Shown here: piece after piece, positions 13,032 to 26,100 of the stretch
Position numbering within the stretch: the first letter of the stretch is position 1
Layout of the letters: each line of letters starts with the position of its first letter
NCBI GenBank assembly: GCA_015178975.1
Contig: WHVD01000005.1
Span: 1,612,001-1,676,000 of the forward strand
Length of the DNA stretch: 64,000 nucleotides
Direction of reading: 5' to 3'
Source of the DNA: Hysterangium stoloniferum
Taxonomy: Eukaryota; Basidiomycota; Agaricomycetes; Hysterangiales; Hysterangiaceae
Translations under genes and position numbers: made by a program
Notes under the pieces: model-generated
Seen by the model: only the letters and a program-made list of their open reading frames with translations
What the model was told of the DNA's origin: nothing
Databases searched by the model: none

Positions 13032-13622
13032 ATGCCTAAACACACCTCTGTCTTTCATCGCGTGGCTGCCTCCGCCCGCCCATACATTGTGACTGCCCAT
13101 ACTAGCAAGAAACCCTTCGTCCCTCGGAGGGTCGCTTCAGGACACGCCAGATTCCCCCGGCACGGTGTGCTCCCTCTTCTCGGGGGCGAAGAGAACCATG
13201 CTCCTCGTATGCTCATTTCCGGAAGCAACGCTGCGAATATAGCCCTCGCCGAGGATTACATGGTCTACCTGCTCTCAGCCGCACCCCGCGAAGTCGAGCC
13301 CCTGCAAAGGAAGGTGCTCTCGCTCTTGAGGCTCCGCCGTCTATCCCTCCGACCGGATTCGTTCGGGCACATCCTGGAGGAGGGACCGTTCATCGTCTAC
13401 CGCGGCGCCCAGCGATGTGTCTCATACGATCCCTCGCTCGACGCCAAGCCCCGGCGCAGGCAGGATCCCGAGGCATACTTCGGAAGCACCCATCCTGCTG
13501 CGAAGGAGATTGTAGACCAACGAGAGGCCGCGATCAGAACCTTTCGCTCGCCGCAATGCCCAGCACATCCCGTGTCCTGCCCCAAGCAGCCAGCTTCCGC
13601 TCCCGCTGCCAAGAGGCGTTGA
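13032..13622 (+). CDS. orphan basic protein, function unknown
   Basis: Single-exon ORF of 196 aa that I do not recognise. It is clearly more GC-rich and CpG-rich than its flanks, has no signal peptide or membrane segment and is very rich in Arg, Pro and Ala. Notable parts are MPKHTSVFHRVAASARPYIV, a leucine-rich stretch (PLQRKVLSLLRLRRLSLRP, about residues 96-115) and a basic C-terminus PAAKRR. The TATA box and CT-rich leader upstream, the ATG context and the codon composition argue that it is expressed. It could be lineage-specific; a longer overlapping frame exists at 13415-13891 but lacks a matching promoter. Confidence 0.55.
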   Translation: MPKHTSVFHRVAASARPYIVTAHTSKKPFVPRRVASGHARFPRHGVLPLLGGEENHAPRMLISGSNAANIALAEDYMVYLLSAAPREVEPLQRKVLSLLRLRRLSLRPDSFGHILEEGPFIVYRGAQRCVSYDPSLDAKPRRRQDPEAYFGSTHPAAKEIVDQREAAIRTFRSPQCPAHPVSCPKQPASAPAAKRR

Positions 13623-16600
13623 GGGACATGGTTGTCGGCGGAGGCTGTTTACTAGCGCAGTCCCGCCGGGGGAGATGTGCCGATGTGGTCTCCTGCAAGG
13701 TTCTTGCTGCGGTATCTACTGTTACAGCGACAGAGACGCCTGCAGCTTTGTCTGTGAGTTCTACGGTGTTGGCTCAATCGTTCTTGTTGCTGATTATATT
13801 ACATCAGGATACGTATTGTCTTCCATGTGCCTGCGCGCACCCAGGCAGGCGTAGAGAAACGGGGTCCCACGGTTTGGCCGAACGTGCCTAAGTCTAGTCT
13901 ACAGTTGAGGACGGAGTTTTCAGTCCGACACGCCTGAATAGGAACTAGACCTTGTTGTAAATATCACGATGGTACTTCTGCAGGGAATAAAATTAGAAGG
14001 GGATTAAAGTACGATCTTGAGACTGTGACAATAGGCTCCTTAAGTACACAAATTCCGCGTCATACGGTGGCTATCGGAGAGTTCCGCAGTTGGTTTGTCT
14101 CTGTACAATGCTTGAGCTCGTTCACTTTTGTCATTCTGTTACGAATCGAGACTTGCGCTTCCTTGAAGGGGTGTGTGGCGGAGCCGGAGTGTCCAAGAAG
14201 ACACGAGGCAACCCTCAATCGAGACTTGTACCCATTGTTCAATGCTTTCTTGTTCCTTCCTTTGTTCCACAATGTGTTACCGCCACTCAAGCTTTTGTCT
14301 CCTTATTGTTTTGTCTTATATCCATACCGAGGCCATCTCAACGCAGTCGATTCTTTCTCTCATGTCAACTAAGATGTTATATTTGTTATACACTCATGCA
14401 TCCCTTTTGTTTTGCTGTGTATTCTATATAGCAGCATTCCATGTTCCGCACACCCAATCTCGTCCCGTCTCAATTCCGCACTCAACACTTGTTTCTCAAC
14501 TCTCACGCTCCTCTCCCATCTCATCTCATCCCAATTCCACACTCAATATATAGTCACTTCAGAGACTCCAGATGGAAAGAAACAAGCGGAAGGTATGGCA
14601 TATTAAGATGAGATGTAAGCAAGAAAGCAGAGAAATGACAAGAGGCTTTAAGTTTGGCTTCGATAGGTTTAAGGAGAGGCTGAACTGGGGCAAGGGCCTG
14701 AGATGACATTATAAAGTCGAATGTGGACCAAGAAAACGAGGGCAACTACCATCTGATAGAGATTCCAGTTCTCTTTCATCCCAGTAACGGCCTGCAGGCT
14801 CTTTTCTGAAATTTTGGATGCTCCAGCGGTCACATTCTCAGTCGAGAATGTGACATCCTCGAGATCTTTCAAAAATTTTCACACCCAGTCTTTCACTGAC
14901 CCTAGAGATATTTATTACAGTTGATGCATTTCGCTTCCGCCAACTTGAGCACACCAGAATCTATTTCCGGTCACACAAAAGAGTGGTGGGGGTGCAATAG
15001 AACTTCATTTGCTTGCCCAGAGTCGAGATTGAACAACAGACAATTCCCAATCTTTGTCTCTATCCATGTTTGGATGAGCAGACGCCAGGTGGAAGCGAAT
15101 CCAGGGGCCGCAGACTCCATTGCACAGAACATGCTGATGGGGACATGAGCAAACCTAACAGAAGAATGGAGTGGAGGCACAGAGGGCCGGGAGCAAACAT
15201 ATCACAAATGTCACCAAAAGAATGTGGTTGAAGGATCCTGCCAGGATGAGGATAGAGAAGACAGAAAATCTGTGTCTTCAAAGAGCCACTGGATTGTGAT
15301 ACGAACATAGGCAGCAAAGGGCCGACGCAGTCGGCATAGTGTAGGATAGCCATTATGGTTCAATCATAGGAACATGGCTGCAATGGGTTGACAAAGTCAT
15401 AGTATAAGCCATTATGGTTCCAATATCCGGAGTGGTTGACCGAAATGCAGGATGGACTTCGAAAGGGGTGAAGGATAGCTGTGCCACCCACTTTACGAAC
15501 CCTACTGTCAAGGACGAAAGGACATCTCTATGGCAGTGCCAAAGCTAGAGTAGTGTCCGGGTGGAGATTCCAGGGAAAAAGAAAGTTACTCAAGGGAAGG
15601 CTGAGTGATCCTTGAGGGCCGGCCACTCAGACGATGGTGGCAAGAGACAAAAGGCGGCAGGAGCGGACTGCACAATGGCGGAGCTTAAAAAGGGAAGCAC
15701 TCCCATTACAAAGAACACGGACTAGTTTCATTCGTCCATTCCAGTTTTCTGAGTCGCTGAATTTCACAATCTTCCATCTAAAGGTTCCACTGGTAAATGC
15801 CCTGATTGAGCACAGATACGTTTTAATTCAAAATACATGCTATACCTTCGATCTTGTGTGAAGTGAAAGCCGTTTTACCGGAAAAAGGGCTGGATCCGAG
15901 GATTCAAAGGATTCGCTGTGGAGGTATAAACTCCGCCAATTACCATATCGGACCATTAACCGAAGATCACATCCAACATCCACAAACGAGGCACAAGTCT
16001 TTCGGAGCTTTTCCGTAAGTTCGCCAAAGCCTGGGACGCGCAGAGTTGAATTTTCTATTCGTTTCAGAAACATGGCTGCAAAACACATGATGCTTTCGTT
16101 GCCATTTCAGGTGGCGGAAGACATCATGCAGTATGTTTTCCGCGGAATATAATGCTTTCAACCCTTGTTTTGTAGGCTGTTGTGCAAACACTCAGATTGA
16201 AGCAGTGATCCTTTGGGGATTAACCCAACTCTCAGTGGATGGAGGCGTCCGCAAGAATTCGCTCGCATGTTGCCATGCTAAATGCCAGCTCGCTGTGCGT
16301 TATCTTAGCCCTTGAGGCTGGACACTGATGAATAGAAAACTCGGCTGACCATGCAAACCGACGTATAACAAGATCCGCCCTTGGTTTTATTTTTCTATCA
16401 TCAGAACTATCTCTCTGCCCCGGCGGATAGGATCGTGGAAATGACCTTGAAGGACATCCCGTGGGATCTCCCGGCTCAAAATCTGGATTTCTCTGTGCTT
16501 GCTGGCAGGAAAAAAAACTGATGCTCGCGGTTGGAGTCGGGACGTGAGAATCTCGTCAGCGAGTGTCGCGAAGCACCGAGATGAACCCTGCGCACTGATT

Positions 16601-19234
16601 ATTTGACTAGCATTGTTAGTAAATATAAACGTTTACTCACCCGGATGTCAGTTAATATGGCGTATATATTGTCTAGGGCAATCTAGGCATACTCAAGACT
16701 CAGCTAAAGACGCTACCTTCCGAGGTTCCCTATTCGCTGGCAATTTGATGATTCCTATAGATATAGGCAGGCCAGGTAGTTTACATACCCAAGTTCCCGA
16801 TGTATGCTTCTAGAATTCCTTGAAAATAAGCCTCCTACTGCGACGCCTCTCGAGGCGTTTTTTGGAAAGTCCTTCAAGTCGGAATCCAATACGTTTTGCA
16901 GATCGGACATCAAAACGTCCCACTATGATACCCTAGTACTGTGGAATCTCAATTCTGGAAGAAAAGAAGCCAGCCTCGGATGATTCCGGCCTCGGTCGAC
17001 ATGCTTGGCGGACTATGGATATATGATTTCGAATGGAAGTCCTATAGCTCCACCGAGCCAACATCTCTCATCAGTCCATTTCATAGCTTCTCTTGAGCCG
17101 GCATTTCCATAATATTAACGATCTGTCATCTTCCAGAGCACAAGGCTCGTTTGACGCTAATTATCCTCAAGTTCTCTATTGTCTGCTCAGTGGTGGTGCA
17201 GGGTGCAGATATATATACTGACCCGGCTTGCAGTGCTGCCGGCCTGGCTGAAGCCGCGCCGAGCAGGCGGCAACAACAGCCGGTAAAGACTCTGTTGAAA
17301 CCGAAATTGCCTTTGCGTACCCTTCTTTTCTTTTCTTGAAAGTCCACTTATATCCATAAGTAGGAGCAGTAGTGCCCGGGGCTCTATGTAACATGCCATA
17401 AATATGTGATCTAGGAACAGAGTTCGGCGTGACTGGATATCCGTGGCCGAGAGATACTTTGTGACTCCGGCAGATGAAGAAAAAAAAAAAAACTGAACTG
17501 GGCAGAGAAGGTATTGGTGTTGATATGGTATAAATAACATATAGTGCGCAGCACCGGGCGTTTACACACCGGGTATAGTATTCTCTGACAGGGAGAAGCC
17601 ACCAAGTTATATGGCATAGATGACACAATTTTGGGGTGGCAGAGTACGTATGCGTAGGTTCATATTATATATTATATATCGGCGTGGCATTTTTTCGTCG
17701 TGACACGTTGCGTATTCCTGGAGCCTCCTGGATTGGCCTGTCGATAAAACGCATATTAGTGGTGTGACACGTCGGCAGCTGCCTTGAATCTGGCAAACGA
17801 AGTTGGAACATAAAAATAACATGGGATTCGAATTCGGGGCGGATTTTGCAATGACCGAATCCAGCGAGTCAGCGCATGGCGCGACTTAACCTGAGTTGAA
17901 TGTGAATGTATAATAAGGCTGTGGAGGGCGGCATCGTGAAGGAAACGGTTAATTGGCATCGCCATAGGAGCCACAACGTGACCAGCTATATAGCGTATAG
18001 ACGAGGTTGGAGCTCACTTCTTGGCGGCGAAAGAAGTTGATTACGTAAATTATAAATTGGCTGTGATCGAGTCGGGCGCCGTTTCCGCGCTTTATTTCCA
18101 TTTTAGTGGCCACGGTGAAGCATTTTAACAGCGATTTCAATGTAGCCTGAAGGAGTGCCGGGCTTGTCAATGTGGAAGAGGCATCCATCCGTCTTTCACG
18201 GGGGATCGACGATCGTTTTCTCGTAAGCGGCATTCTATTATTGGGCGGTCCGGAATTGAATCAACTTGGATGTATGTGTACGGCAGCTCTAATGGGTCCC
18301 AATTTGGGTCAAGCCGCAGATATGCATGATCGATCACAAAGATCACAATCTTCTGTGATAGCCGCTTTTGGTCGACATCCACCGCCACATCCACACGGGT
18401 CTCTGCTTGTTATACTGCATACGTGGGCGCTGCTGGATCATGTACATAGTTGCAATCTGGCAATAACGCGGATCCATGTCGACATTGGTTTCCGTCGTGA
18501 ATACCTGTTGTTTATATTTAGTGAAGCATTCGATCCGTCGTGAGCGGACACAAGTCACGGCTCGGTCGGACTAACACATGGGCATTGACAAATTCCAGAT
18601 CAAGTATCAAGGAATTTGCGGGGTCACTTATATGCGGTGACAACGCGTAGGCCTTGCTTTTCAACTAAAGTTCTGATGAATGTCAGTTGCGTAGATACTA
18701 GTATAACACCATATATGGCAGCCTTCCTAATACAACTCTATTATTATTGAGTTCAATTATCCTAATACTATGCATACCTCCATGTGAGGTTGAGCCAAAA
18801 ACACACAAAAACAAAAGACAGAAAATGCGTGCGGGTCTGATATATCAATGTGCGGTGTATGTGCATGCGTGTTCGGTGTCGGGTGTCGGTGTGGGTATAC
18901 CAGTGGTGATGAGGTATTGGTATATATTCGTGTCAAGGGAAATGCAAGTGACAATGTGCGGCGGGTGCGAATCTGAGTGCGAGTCTTGGGTCCTGGTGAA
19001 AGCGAATTCGAGAAGGGCATGGGCGGCGGCAAGGGTGCGTCCGAATGCCGCGCGCGCGGCGCAGGAAGGGGGGGAATAGGGAGCGGAGGACCGGCGCGCA
19101 TACAAGCGCACATACGAGTGAAGTCAACTTCAACTCACAGTCCAAAAGCCCCAGTCCAATTCCCGACGACGAGCTCCAACCAATCCGAATCAAAAATTCC
19201 AAATCCCAATGGATATACCATAACCTCCCCCTCC
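13623..19234. other. 5.6 kb with no supported gene
   Basis: Only short shadow ORFs on both strands. Small features seen are a poly(A) tract at about 17479-17491, an A/T patch with repeated ATATTATAT near 17663-17677, and CACA/GTGT-rich sequence near 18800-18960. A 25-residue F-box-like opening (LPFQVAEDIMQYV) at about 16075-16150 has no continuation. I found no LTR ends, target-site duplications or tRNA. Confidence 0.5.
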
Positions 19235-21137
19235 TTACCCCCTCCCTCCAATCCCGATCCCGATCCCAATTTTCATCCTAATCCTCCTCCCCTTCTCCTT
19301 CATCGACCCACCACGCATCTCTGCGCTCCTCCGTCTCGACTGCGCAGCGATCCGTTCAAGCTCTTCCTCCCATGCTTGGACGATCTGACTTGTCGGAGGC
19401 GGGGAGGAGAGGAATGAGTCTGCAGTGTTGGTATTGGTTGTGCTGGGGGTTGCATCCGAGATGTTATTGGTGTTAGAGGTCGAATTGCAGTCCGAGGAAG
19501 CGGGAAGCGGGGAATGAGCGGGCGTAAATGAGTGATCTGACGAAGGCGAGGGGGATAAGTACGATACAGGCGAGCAGAGGGACGACGATGCAAGCGGGGA
19601 GGGGGGATGTGTAGGGTGTTGGTGGTAATGCGAAGGAGACATAGGCGGCGGCGATAACAAAGATGGCGACGGCGAAGACAAAAACAACTCCCCGCCCGGT
19701 ATCCGCTGCGCCCCACACTCGGCAGCCAGAGACGTCGGCGAATGCGGCGGCAAAAACGACGGAGATAACGACGAAGGCGGCGATGGCAATGGAAACCCAC
19801 TCGTATTTCCACCCGTACCCGCATCCGTCCCCCGACTCGACCTCGACTTCTTCGCCCTCCCCGTCCCCGGCCCACTGCTCGTATGCGGTCTCCGTGGCGC
19901 TTTCGGACTCGGTGGAGGGCTAGGCAAACGCGCGGCATCGCGCGATCGCGCCCGCACCATGTTCATCGCCTGCCGTCGGTCGGATTCATTCGCGGATACA
20001 ATAGTCAGCTCACGTTCGGCGAGGTCGAAGGATTCAAAGGTGGAAAGGGTAACTTTTATGCGGAGGAAGAAGCGGAGTGTGACGAGAGGCGTCTGCATTG
20101 TCTGCCCGATTGCCCAATGGCTGGAAAGCAATCGCGTTAGTGGGATCATCCAAAGTACATGTATGATAATTATCATTTTCCAACGCACCTCGATGATTTT
20201 TGAGCCGGTATTTGTAATGTGACGGTCTTCATGAATAAACCTGTCTTCTCATCACGGGGGATATCTGACGCGTCAACGGACGCGATAATCGACGTGTTCA
20301 CTTTTGACGAGCTACTGAATGTCGAGGATGATGACGATTTGGGGGATGGTGGAGGGCGCTCGACAAGGTTCGTCGTTGAGTTCAGGTCAATTGACGCCAC
20401 GTCGCGCGGAAAATGATTGAACTCCAACCGACGCTCGATGGCAAGTTCTACGGAATGGACGCTGGCGGTTGGACCTGAGGGAGATAGTTTTAATGACACG
20501 GGTAGAAGCTCGAGCGGACCGAGGGAGAAAGGCGGGGTGTTGATGATGTATCGGAGAGAAGTCGGGGATTTGGACGAGCCGACCTGCGCCCAGGTGCTAG
20601 GGGCGAGTGGGAGGGGCTCACCCGCGTCGTACCGCATGAGAGGAAGATCGTACGTCTTGACCTGTCGACTCCCCAACCCCGTCATCGGGATGTGGTTCAG
20701 GACTTGCGCGTCGATGAGTCAGTAGTTCGGTGCACTTGTCACTATAGCCACTCACCCGCCTCAACGCGCCAGAACACCCTGTACTCTTGAAAACTTGCAG
20801 TGCTATATCCCTGCCCGGCTACTTTTGGCGGCAAAACCAGTCGAAACGGCCACTCCCCATTCCCCAGCTCCGCCCATTGCTCTCCCGCAGGCTTGCTCCA
20901 CAGCTGCATGCAATAATCGACGAGAAGGTTGGTTTGGGAGACACCAGCGCGTCCTATGCGGGCCTCGTAGCATCTGACCGCAACAAAGACATCGGAGGCT
21001 AGAATATACTTGTTGTCTTCGTCTAAGCGAGTGCGGACGACGCCTTCGATCTTGAGCGGGGTGAGAGCGAGAAAGCCAGCATGGGGGAAAACGCGGGCGC
21101 CAGTACCCTTTGTAGAGGACAAGGTGAGCTTGACCAT
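19235..21137 (-). CDS. arrestin-like domain protein with Ser/Pro-rich tail
   Basis: Three exons (20756-21137, 20189-20702, 19235-20120), 1782 nt, 593 aa. The first 300 residues look like beta-sandwich arrestin-N/arrestin-C-like halves: MVKLTLSSTKGTGARVFPHA, LTPLKIEGVVRTRLDEDNKY, WPFRLVLPPKVAGQGYSTAS and FQEYRVFWRVEAGE, then SLRYIINTPPFSLGPLELLPVSLKL and VHSVELAIERRLEF. The remainder is low-complexity Ser/Pro/Thr with basic KSRSSRG and a final EEELERIAAQSRRR helix. Fungal arrestin-related proteins act as adaptors for ubiquitin ligases on membrane transporters; no PPxY motif is visible here. Family assignment is moderately sure, partner unknown. The start is the ATG at 21137; the intron acceptors keep frame throughout. 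Confidence 0.65.
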
Positions 21138-21409
21138 ATGGGTGGGGGTGGGGGGGGAGACTCTAGAAAGGCGAAATCGTCGAAGGCGGTTATATATATG
21201 GGTATTTATATATTTTTATTATTCACTCGAGAATATAATTCAAATATAAAAAGAAGGCGCTATTCATTTCTTGGCGTTACATAGAAGCCGGATTACATCA
21301 GCTATTATAGATCTCATTCAAACACCCGATAACTCCTCTCACTCCGACTGCACGGGCACCGACGCGGCGGACGACCTCCACCTTAGAACTACGCTCTCCT
21401 TCGCCCACC

Positions 21410-23144
21410 ATGCCCGTTAATATCTTCGGTTATGTCGGAATGCTGGTCATCGGCATGATCCTTACTGGTGCTACCAATTCTATATTCACAAAGGTTCGAA
21501 GCACAGACAGTAATTCTCCTTCTTCCCCAGCTGACGACGTGGCTCCTATTTAGTACCAGGTAGGTTTACTTCGACCCTTGACCCCACCAACTCTAATTAT
21601 AGCATATTTTTTCACAGGACATGCAATGCGTCGAAAACTGTGAGACTAAAAATCCAGTTGTCTTCGAACAGCCCGTCTGGCAAACACTTCAGATGTTTCT
21701 TGGCGAAATGCTCTGTAAGCCCATAATTTCCAATCCCCCTGGTGTCCACCTCGTGCCTTCGTTTCATATTCTTTCTCATCAATTTCAAAGGCTTCCTCCC
21801 TATATTGTCCGCACTCTTCGCTAGTTACCGTAAATCCCGTGTGCAGCTCCCGACCATCGAAGCGGAAGACGATCTCGGTCTTCATCACGAGAATCCCGAC
21901 AGCAAGCGCAAGGAGTTAACGGGCTGGAGCATCCTTTTGCTGTGGATTCCTGCCGCGTGCGATCTTACCGGCACGACGGTCAGCCGATACACCTCTCCCT
22001 CCCTCTTTCTCCTCTAATTTCTTCCCCTGCATGTAGCTTATGAATGTCGGCCTCCTTTATACGCCAGTGAGTATCTATCAGATGACTCGTGGTGCCCTCG
22101 TGTTGTTCGTGGGTATGCTATCTGTTATATTCCTCAGGCGCCGCTTGTGGCTATACCAGTTGCGTTGCTGCTCTCTTACTTAGACTGCGGCCTTTCATTG
22201 ATTGTTATCCTTGCCATTATCTTATCTATAGATGGATGGCACTCGTCACTGTCATGTTGGGCGTGTCCGTCGTGGGCCTTAGTGGATCCATGATCAAAGA
22301 GGCAGGTCCCGTTGAACTCCCTGGTACAGACGCACTCCTCGATACTGAAACTACGGTACCAACGCCTGAAGCTACGACGGTCCTCGTCGGCGTATTTTTC
22401 ATCCTCTTCGCACAGATCTTGTAAGTCACAGGCGTCATGCGTCTTTCTCCGGGCTAATCCTGCTCCCCCCAGCACGGCTATACAATTTGTAGTCGAGGAA
22501 AAGATCATGTCGCGTTACAGTGTTGCGCCCCTCCTCGCGGTAGGCTATGAAGGATTCTTCGGGTTCATCACCATCGTCATTTTCATGCCTGTCCTCGCGC
22601 GTTTCGCCGATCGATCGCCTTTCTTCGATCTTCCCCGTGGTTGGACTCAAATTGTCAGCACGCCCTCCGTGCTCTGGTCCAGTATCGCTATCGCCATTTC
22701 CATCGGTCTTTTTAATGGGTTCGGACTAAGTGTCACGAGGCATTTGAGCGCGACTGCGCGTTCGGTCATTGATACGTGCCGCACGCTGCTTATTTGGATT
22801 ATTTCCCTTGGATTGGGATGGGAGAAGTTGCTTTTCCCGATTTCGCTATTGCAAGTTATTGGGTTTGCATTGTTGGTTTATGGCACTGTGAGTTTCAATT
22901 TTTTTGTTTTTTTCAGGAGTCGCTGTTGCTGATTATTATATCTCCCAAGTTCTTGTTTAATAACCTAGTGAATCCCCCTTCGTGTCTTCGACCTGCCCCC
23001 ACAGCAGCACCCATAGAAGAAGAAGGCCGCTTGCTTCGCGAGGACGCACTGGACGAGACGGCGGTGCTCCCTGCCGACTTGGGAACGTCGGGTTATGACG
23101 TTGTGCCTCCAAGGGAGCCTGTCGCTGTTAATACGTCACGGTAA
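21410..23144 (+). CDS. SLC35F6-type drug/metabolite transporter
   Basis: Eight exons: 21410-21493, 21554-21559, 21618-21714, 21791-21978, 22037-22158, 22232-22420, 22473-22887 and 22950-23144; 1296 nt, 431 aa. About ten membrane segments of the EamA/DMT superfamily are visible. Characteristic SLC35F6 pieces include MLVIGMILTGATNSIFTKYQ, FLGEMLC, the SIYQMTRGALVLFVG...VIFLRRRLWLYQW block, FAQIFTAIQFVVEEKIMSRY and TRHLSATARSVIDTCRTLLIW. The C-terminal tail is cytosolic and acidic. Animal SLC35F6 is reported in lysosomes and mitochondria; substrate is unknown. Exon 2 is only 6 nt (TACCAG, Tyr-Gln) and is needed to join FTK to YQDMQC. It is divergent from the arrestin-like gene (272 bp apart). 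Confidence 0.9.
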
Positions 23145-26100
23145 TTGTAACCGACCCACTGTGTCAACCGCTACGCCTCGCTCATCACTATGGTGGACAT
23201 GAGGAATATAGATATATACATACACAATCGTAAACGCATAGTATTCTGTCTTGGCATGATATGCATAGTATAACTGACATTGAATTTGATATTTATATGC
23301 AATAGCACTTGTGTTGTACATTCACTAGATAATATAAACCCCACTGAGCTTTGACATGCACCATGTACGGCTAAGTGAGGCTTCGGGAACCCGTTGCGAT
23401 GTGTTTCCAAGCTCAAGTTTCAGATATTAAAGCCAAGGCTTCTTATAAAATAGCCTGAGGTGAGAAGGTTTGCGATCTGACGAAGAGACAGATGGCGCGA
23501 TATACAATACATTGCGTGTGATTTGACGGTATTCCGCTGTGCCCACGTGCAGATCCACCACCGTTCGTCCTTCGGACTGCAACTCATCATCATCACCATC
23601 ATCGTCACCACAAGCTTGCATGGTTATTTAAGCGGCCGAGTGATCCTTTTTTTTTGGTATTTGTGGATCAGGCTCTAATTAACGGGCGGTACGGTGTACT
23701 CATTGAGTTGGTGGGTGGCAGTGATAGATATAGGAAGCGAGACTGAGGTGAGACGCGCCGAGACGCAGAGGGGCTTATATAATTGCTACACTTGTGCGCA
23801 TAATCTTCTTCGACTCGCTGATCGTGCACCGCGGATCTAGATCCAATTGACGAGTGCCATGTTTCCTCGCTCGCACAAGACCATGCGTCATGCGTGTGCC
23901 GTTTCTCGTATGATTGTCACGGCGCGCGCGCGCGCCCATGTCCAGCTCGTCTCGGTGGCATCTCAGTAATAATAGTATATGCACGCTAGACCAGGCATGT
24001 CCATTCCATAATCATAATTACGAGCCAAAACAGCCATTGAATGCCTGTGCATACACAGCGCATTATCATCCCCAAGTTTATATATATTCGCCATAAAATG
24101 ACAATAAACAATAATCTGGTATCAACACCAAAACCGACCAGACCCTTTTTTTTTTTTTTTTTTTTCCCGCCGCATTCAGTTGTCCCACGCGATGGCTCAC
24201 AACCCTGCTCTCCGACGAGGATGACTGAGTCTGGAGGGCGCGATTGATTGCGATACACGATCATCAATCGCAGCCAGGCTTGAATTTCTGATTTTTCTCT
24301 CCGGGATCCAGGATTGATGCTCTCTATTCTATCCCGGCCTGCTTGAACCGCATTGTATTTACATCGGCTAGCTAGGTAAGTGGAACGAGGATGCTGGGGG
24401 TGCTGCTTCCTTGTAAGTACGAGACTCTGCTGGCTTGAACTCAATTTATTTGCAATAGTGTGCAGACGCGAACCGTGAAGCCGGGGGCCGTACGTAAATG
24501 CGTGTTACAGAATATGTACAGATGCACGATTTGAAACGTCTGGCAATTAGGTTATTGTTTGTATTTTCCGTATTGAGCATGATCTGCTCTAATGGAGCCA
24601 TTTTATGTATTCATCGCACAACTGCATCCGGTGAGCCGAACAGCGATTGTATAGAACCGCTTAGAAGCAACGCCATCAATTGTCAAATTGTTGATGTACG
24701 AGTCTATCAGAGGTGTGTTTATGTTCTGGGGGTCTTTTGTGTGCAAATTTTTTTTTTTTTTCAATCCCTAAACAGCGGGTTCAAGTCTCCCTACAGGTGA
24801 GCGGACATGTGCATACCACTGGCAGTCCTTTAATTAATATTAATTATCCTCCCCGATTTCACTTCCTCCCGCAGTAGTAAGCATAACGCCAAGATGGGTT
24901 TCACCAGCCCGTGCCGTTCGCTCGTCCGTCCGGCTTCGCTATACTTCCGTCCTGCGCGCAGTTGCAACTCAATGCCCTCCATTCACGATCCAGACCACCA
25001 CGATGAGTCCATGCCGTAATGTATCGGTTCGCAAGGTCTAAAGCTTAAGGCATTTGGCATGCGTTACAGCGTCCGCTATTGAGACTTGGCGCTGCTTAGA
25101 CTTGGGATTCATGTGGCTGTTGTTGTCAACTTGTCAAAAACTAGGTTTCTACCGCGGTTTCCCGAGACGTGTGTGCAGCTTGGTGAAAGGGTCTTATCTA
25201 TTCTGATTTGCCAAATTTTTATTCTATTAGGGGAACCCCTATATAGAATAACACAAACTGTGTGAACATACACTGCCCTTTCTATGAATTGTATCCTTCA
25301 TAAGTGAAACACCACCACTCCCACCGCACTACAACTGTGTCTCTGAAATTTAAACCTGAATTGACTATCATGTATTGTAAGTCGATAATCTCCGGTATCA
25401 TTGATCCGGTGGCGTACTATTTATTACTCGTGTACATAGTTGGTCCCGCAGTGGCAAGTTCATTAATTACGATTCAGTCTGAATAACTCTGGAATTTTTA
25501 ATTCGAGAAGTGTGGCTGTATTGACTCATTGAGAATATATATGCATGTGTCAAACGTTGTGGTTGTATATCTGGCATTGCGAAGCCCTTCAATACGGACG
25601 TGGCGCTGAATATCAACTACCTTGCAGCCGAGACATATGGTGTGGAATCGGAAGGCTACATACTTCACAGAGTGCGCTGCACCACAAGTGACGTACATAG
25701 TCGGGGTGGACGGACGGTAACAGGGATTCCATATGGAATATAATTGGGTATTGGGTATGAACATCTTATAAGTACGGGAGCATCTATATACTTCAGGCGG
25801 GATGCTATGAAATTCTCAAACACGTTAGACTCTAGAAGGATAATTCAAACTCAAGTAGGCATCATCGTACATCCTTATTGATCCCCCATTAGAAGGACCT
25901 GGTTATTCTAATTCAATAATTAAGCGTATAGTTATCGAATAATACTAGTGGGCTTCGCTTCCATTCGTGGTACAAGCGATGTATATTGGAAGATATTTAT
26001 TAAAATCAGCTCTCAGGTTTGTTTCGTGCTTCGAGATTGACTCAATATGTTTAACGAGGCATGGATCGTGCTATAAGTATCTTCTATATGCTTACCACGC

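Noticed and set aside
14025..14553. Overlapping plus-strand ORFs of 64-126 aa
   Set aside because: Three frames are open over the same T/C-rich sequence, a composition effect; no domain, promoter or splice support.
16075..16150. Short F-box-like opening MMLSLPFQVAEDIMQYVF on the plus strand
   Set aside because: Only about 20 matching residues, stop directly after, and no continuation in any frame.
24780..24800. B-box-like GGGTTCAAGTCTCC suggesting a tRNA
   Set aside because: No acceptor stem, A box or cloverleaf could be formed upstream.
24891..25017. 41-aa ORF MGFTSPCRSLVRPASLYF
   Set aside because: Too short, no homology or splice partner.
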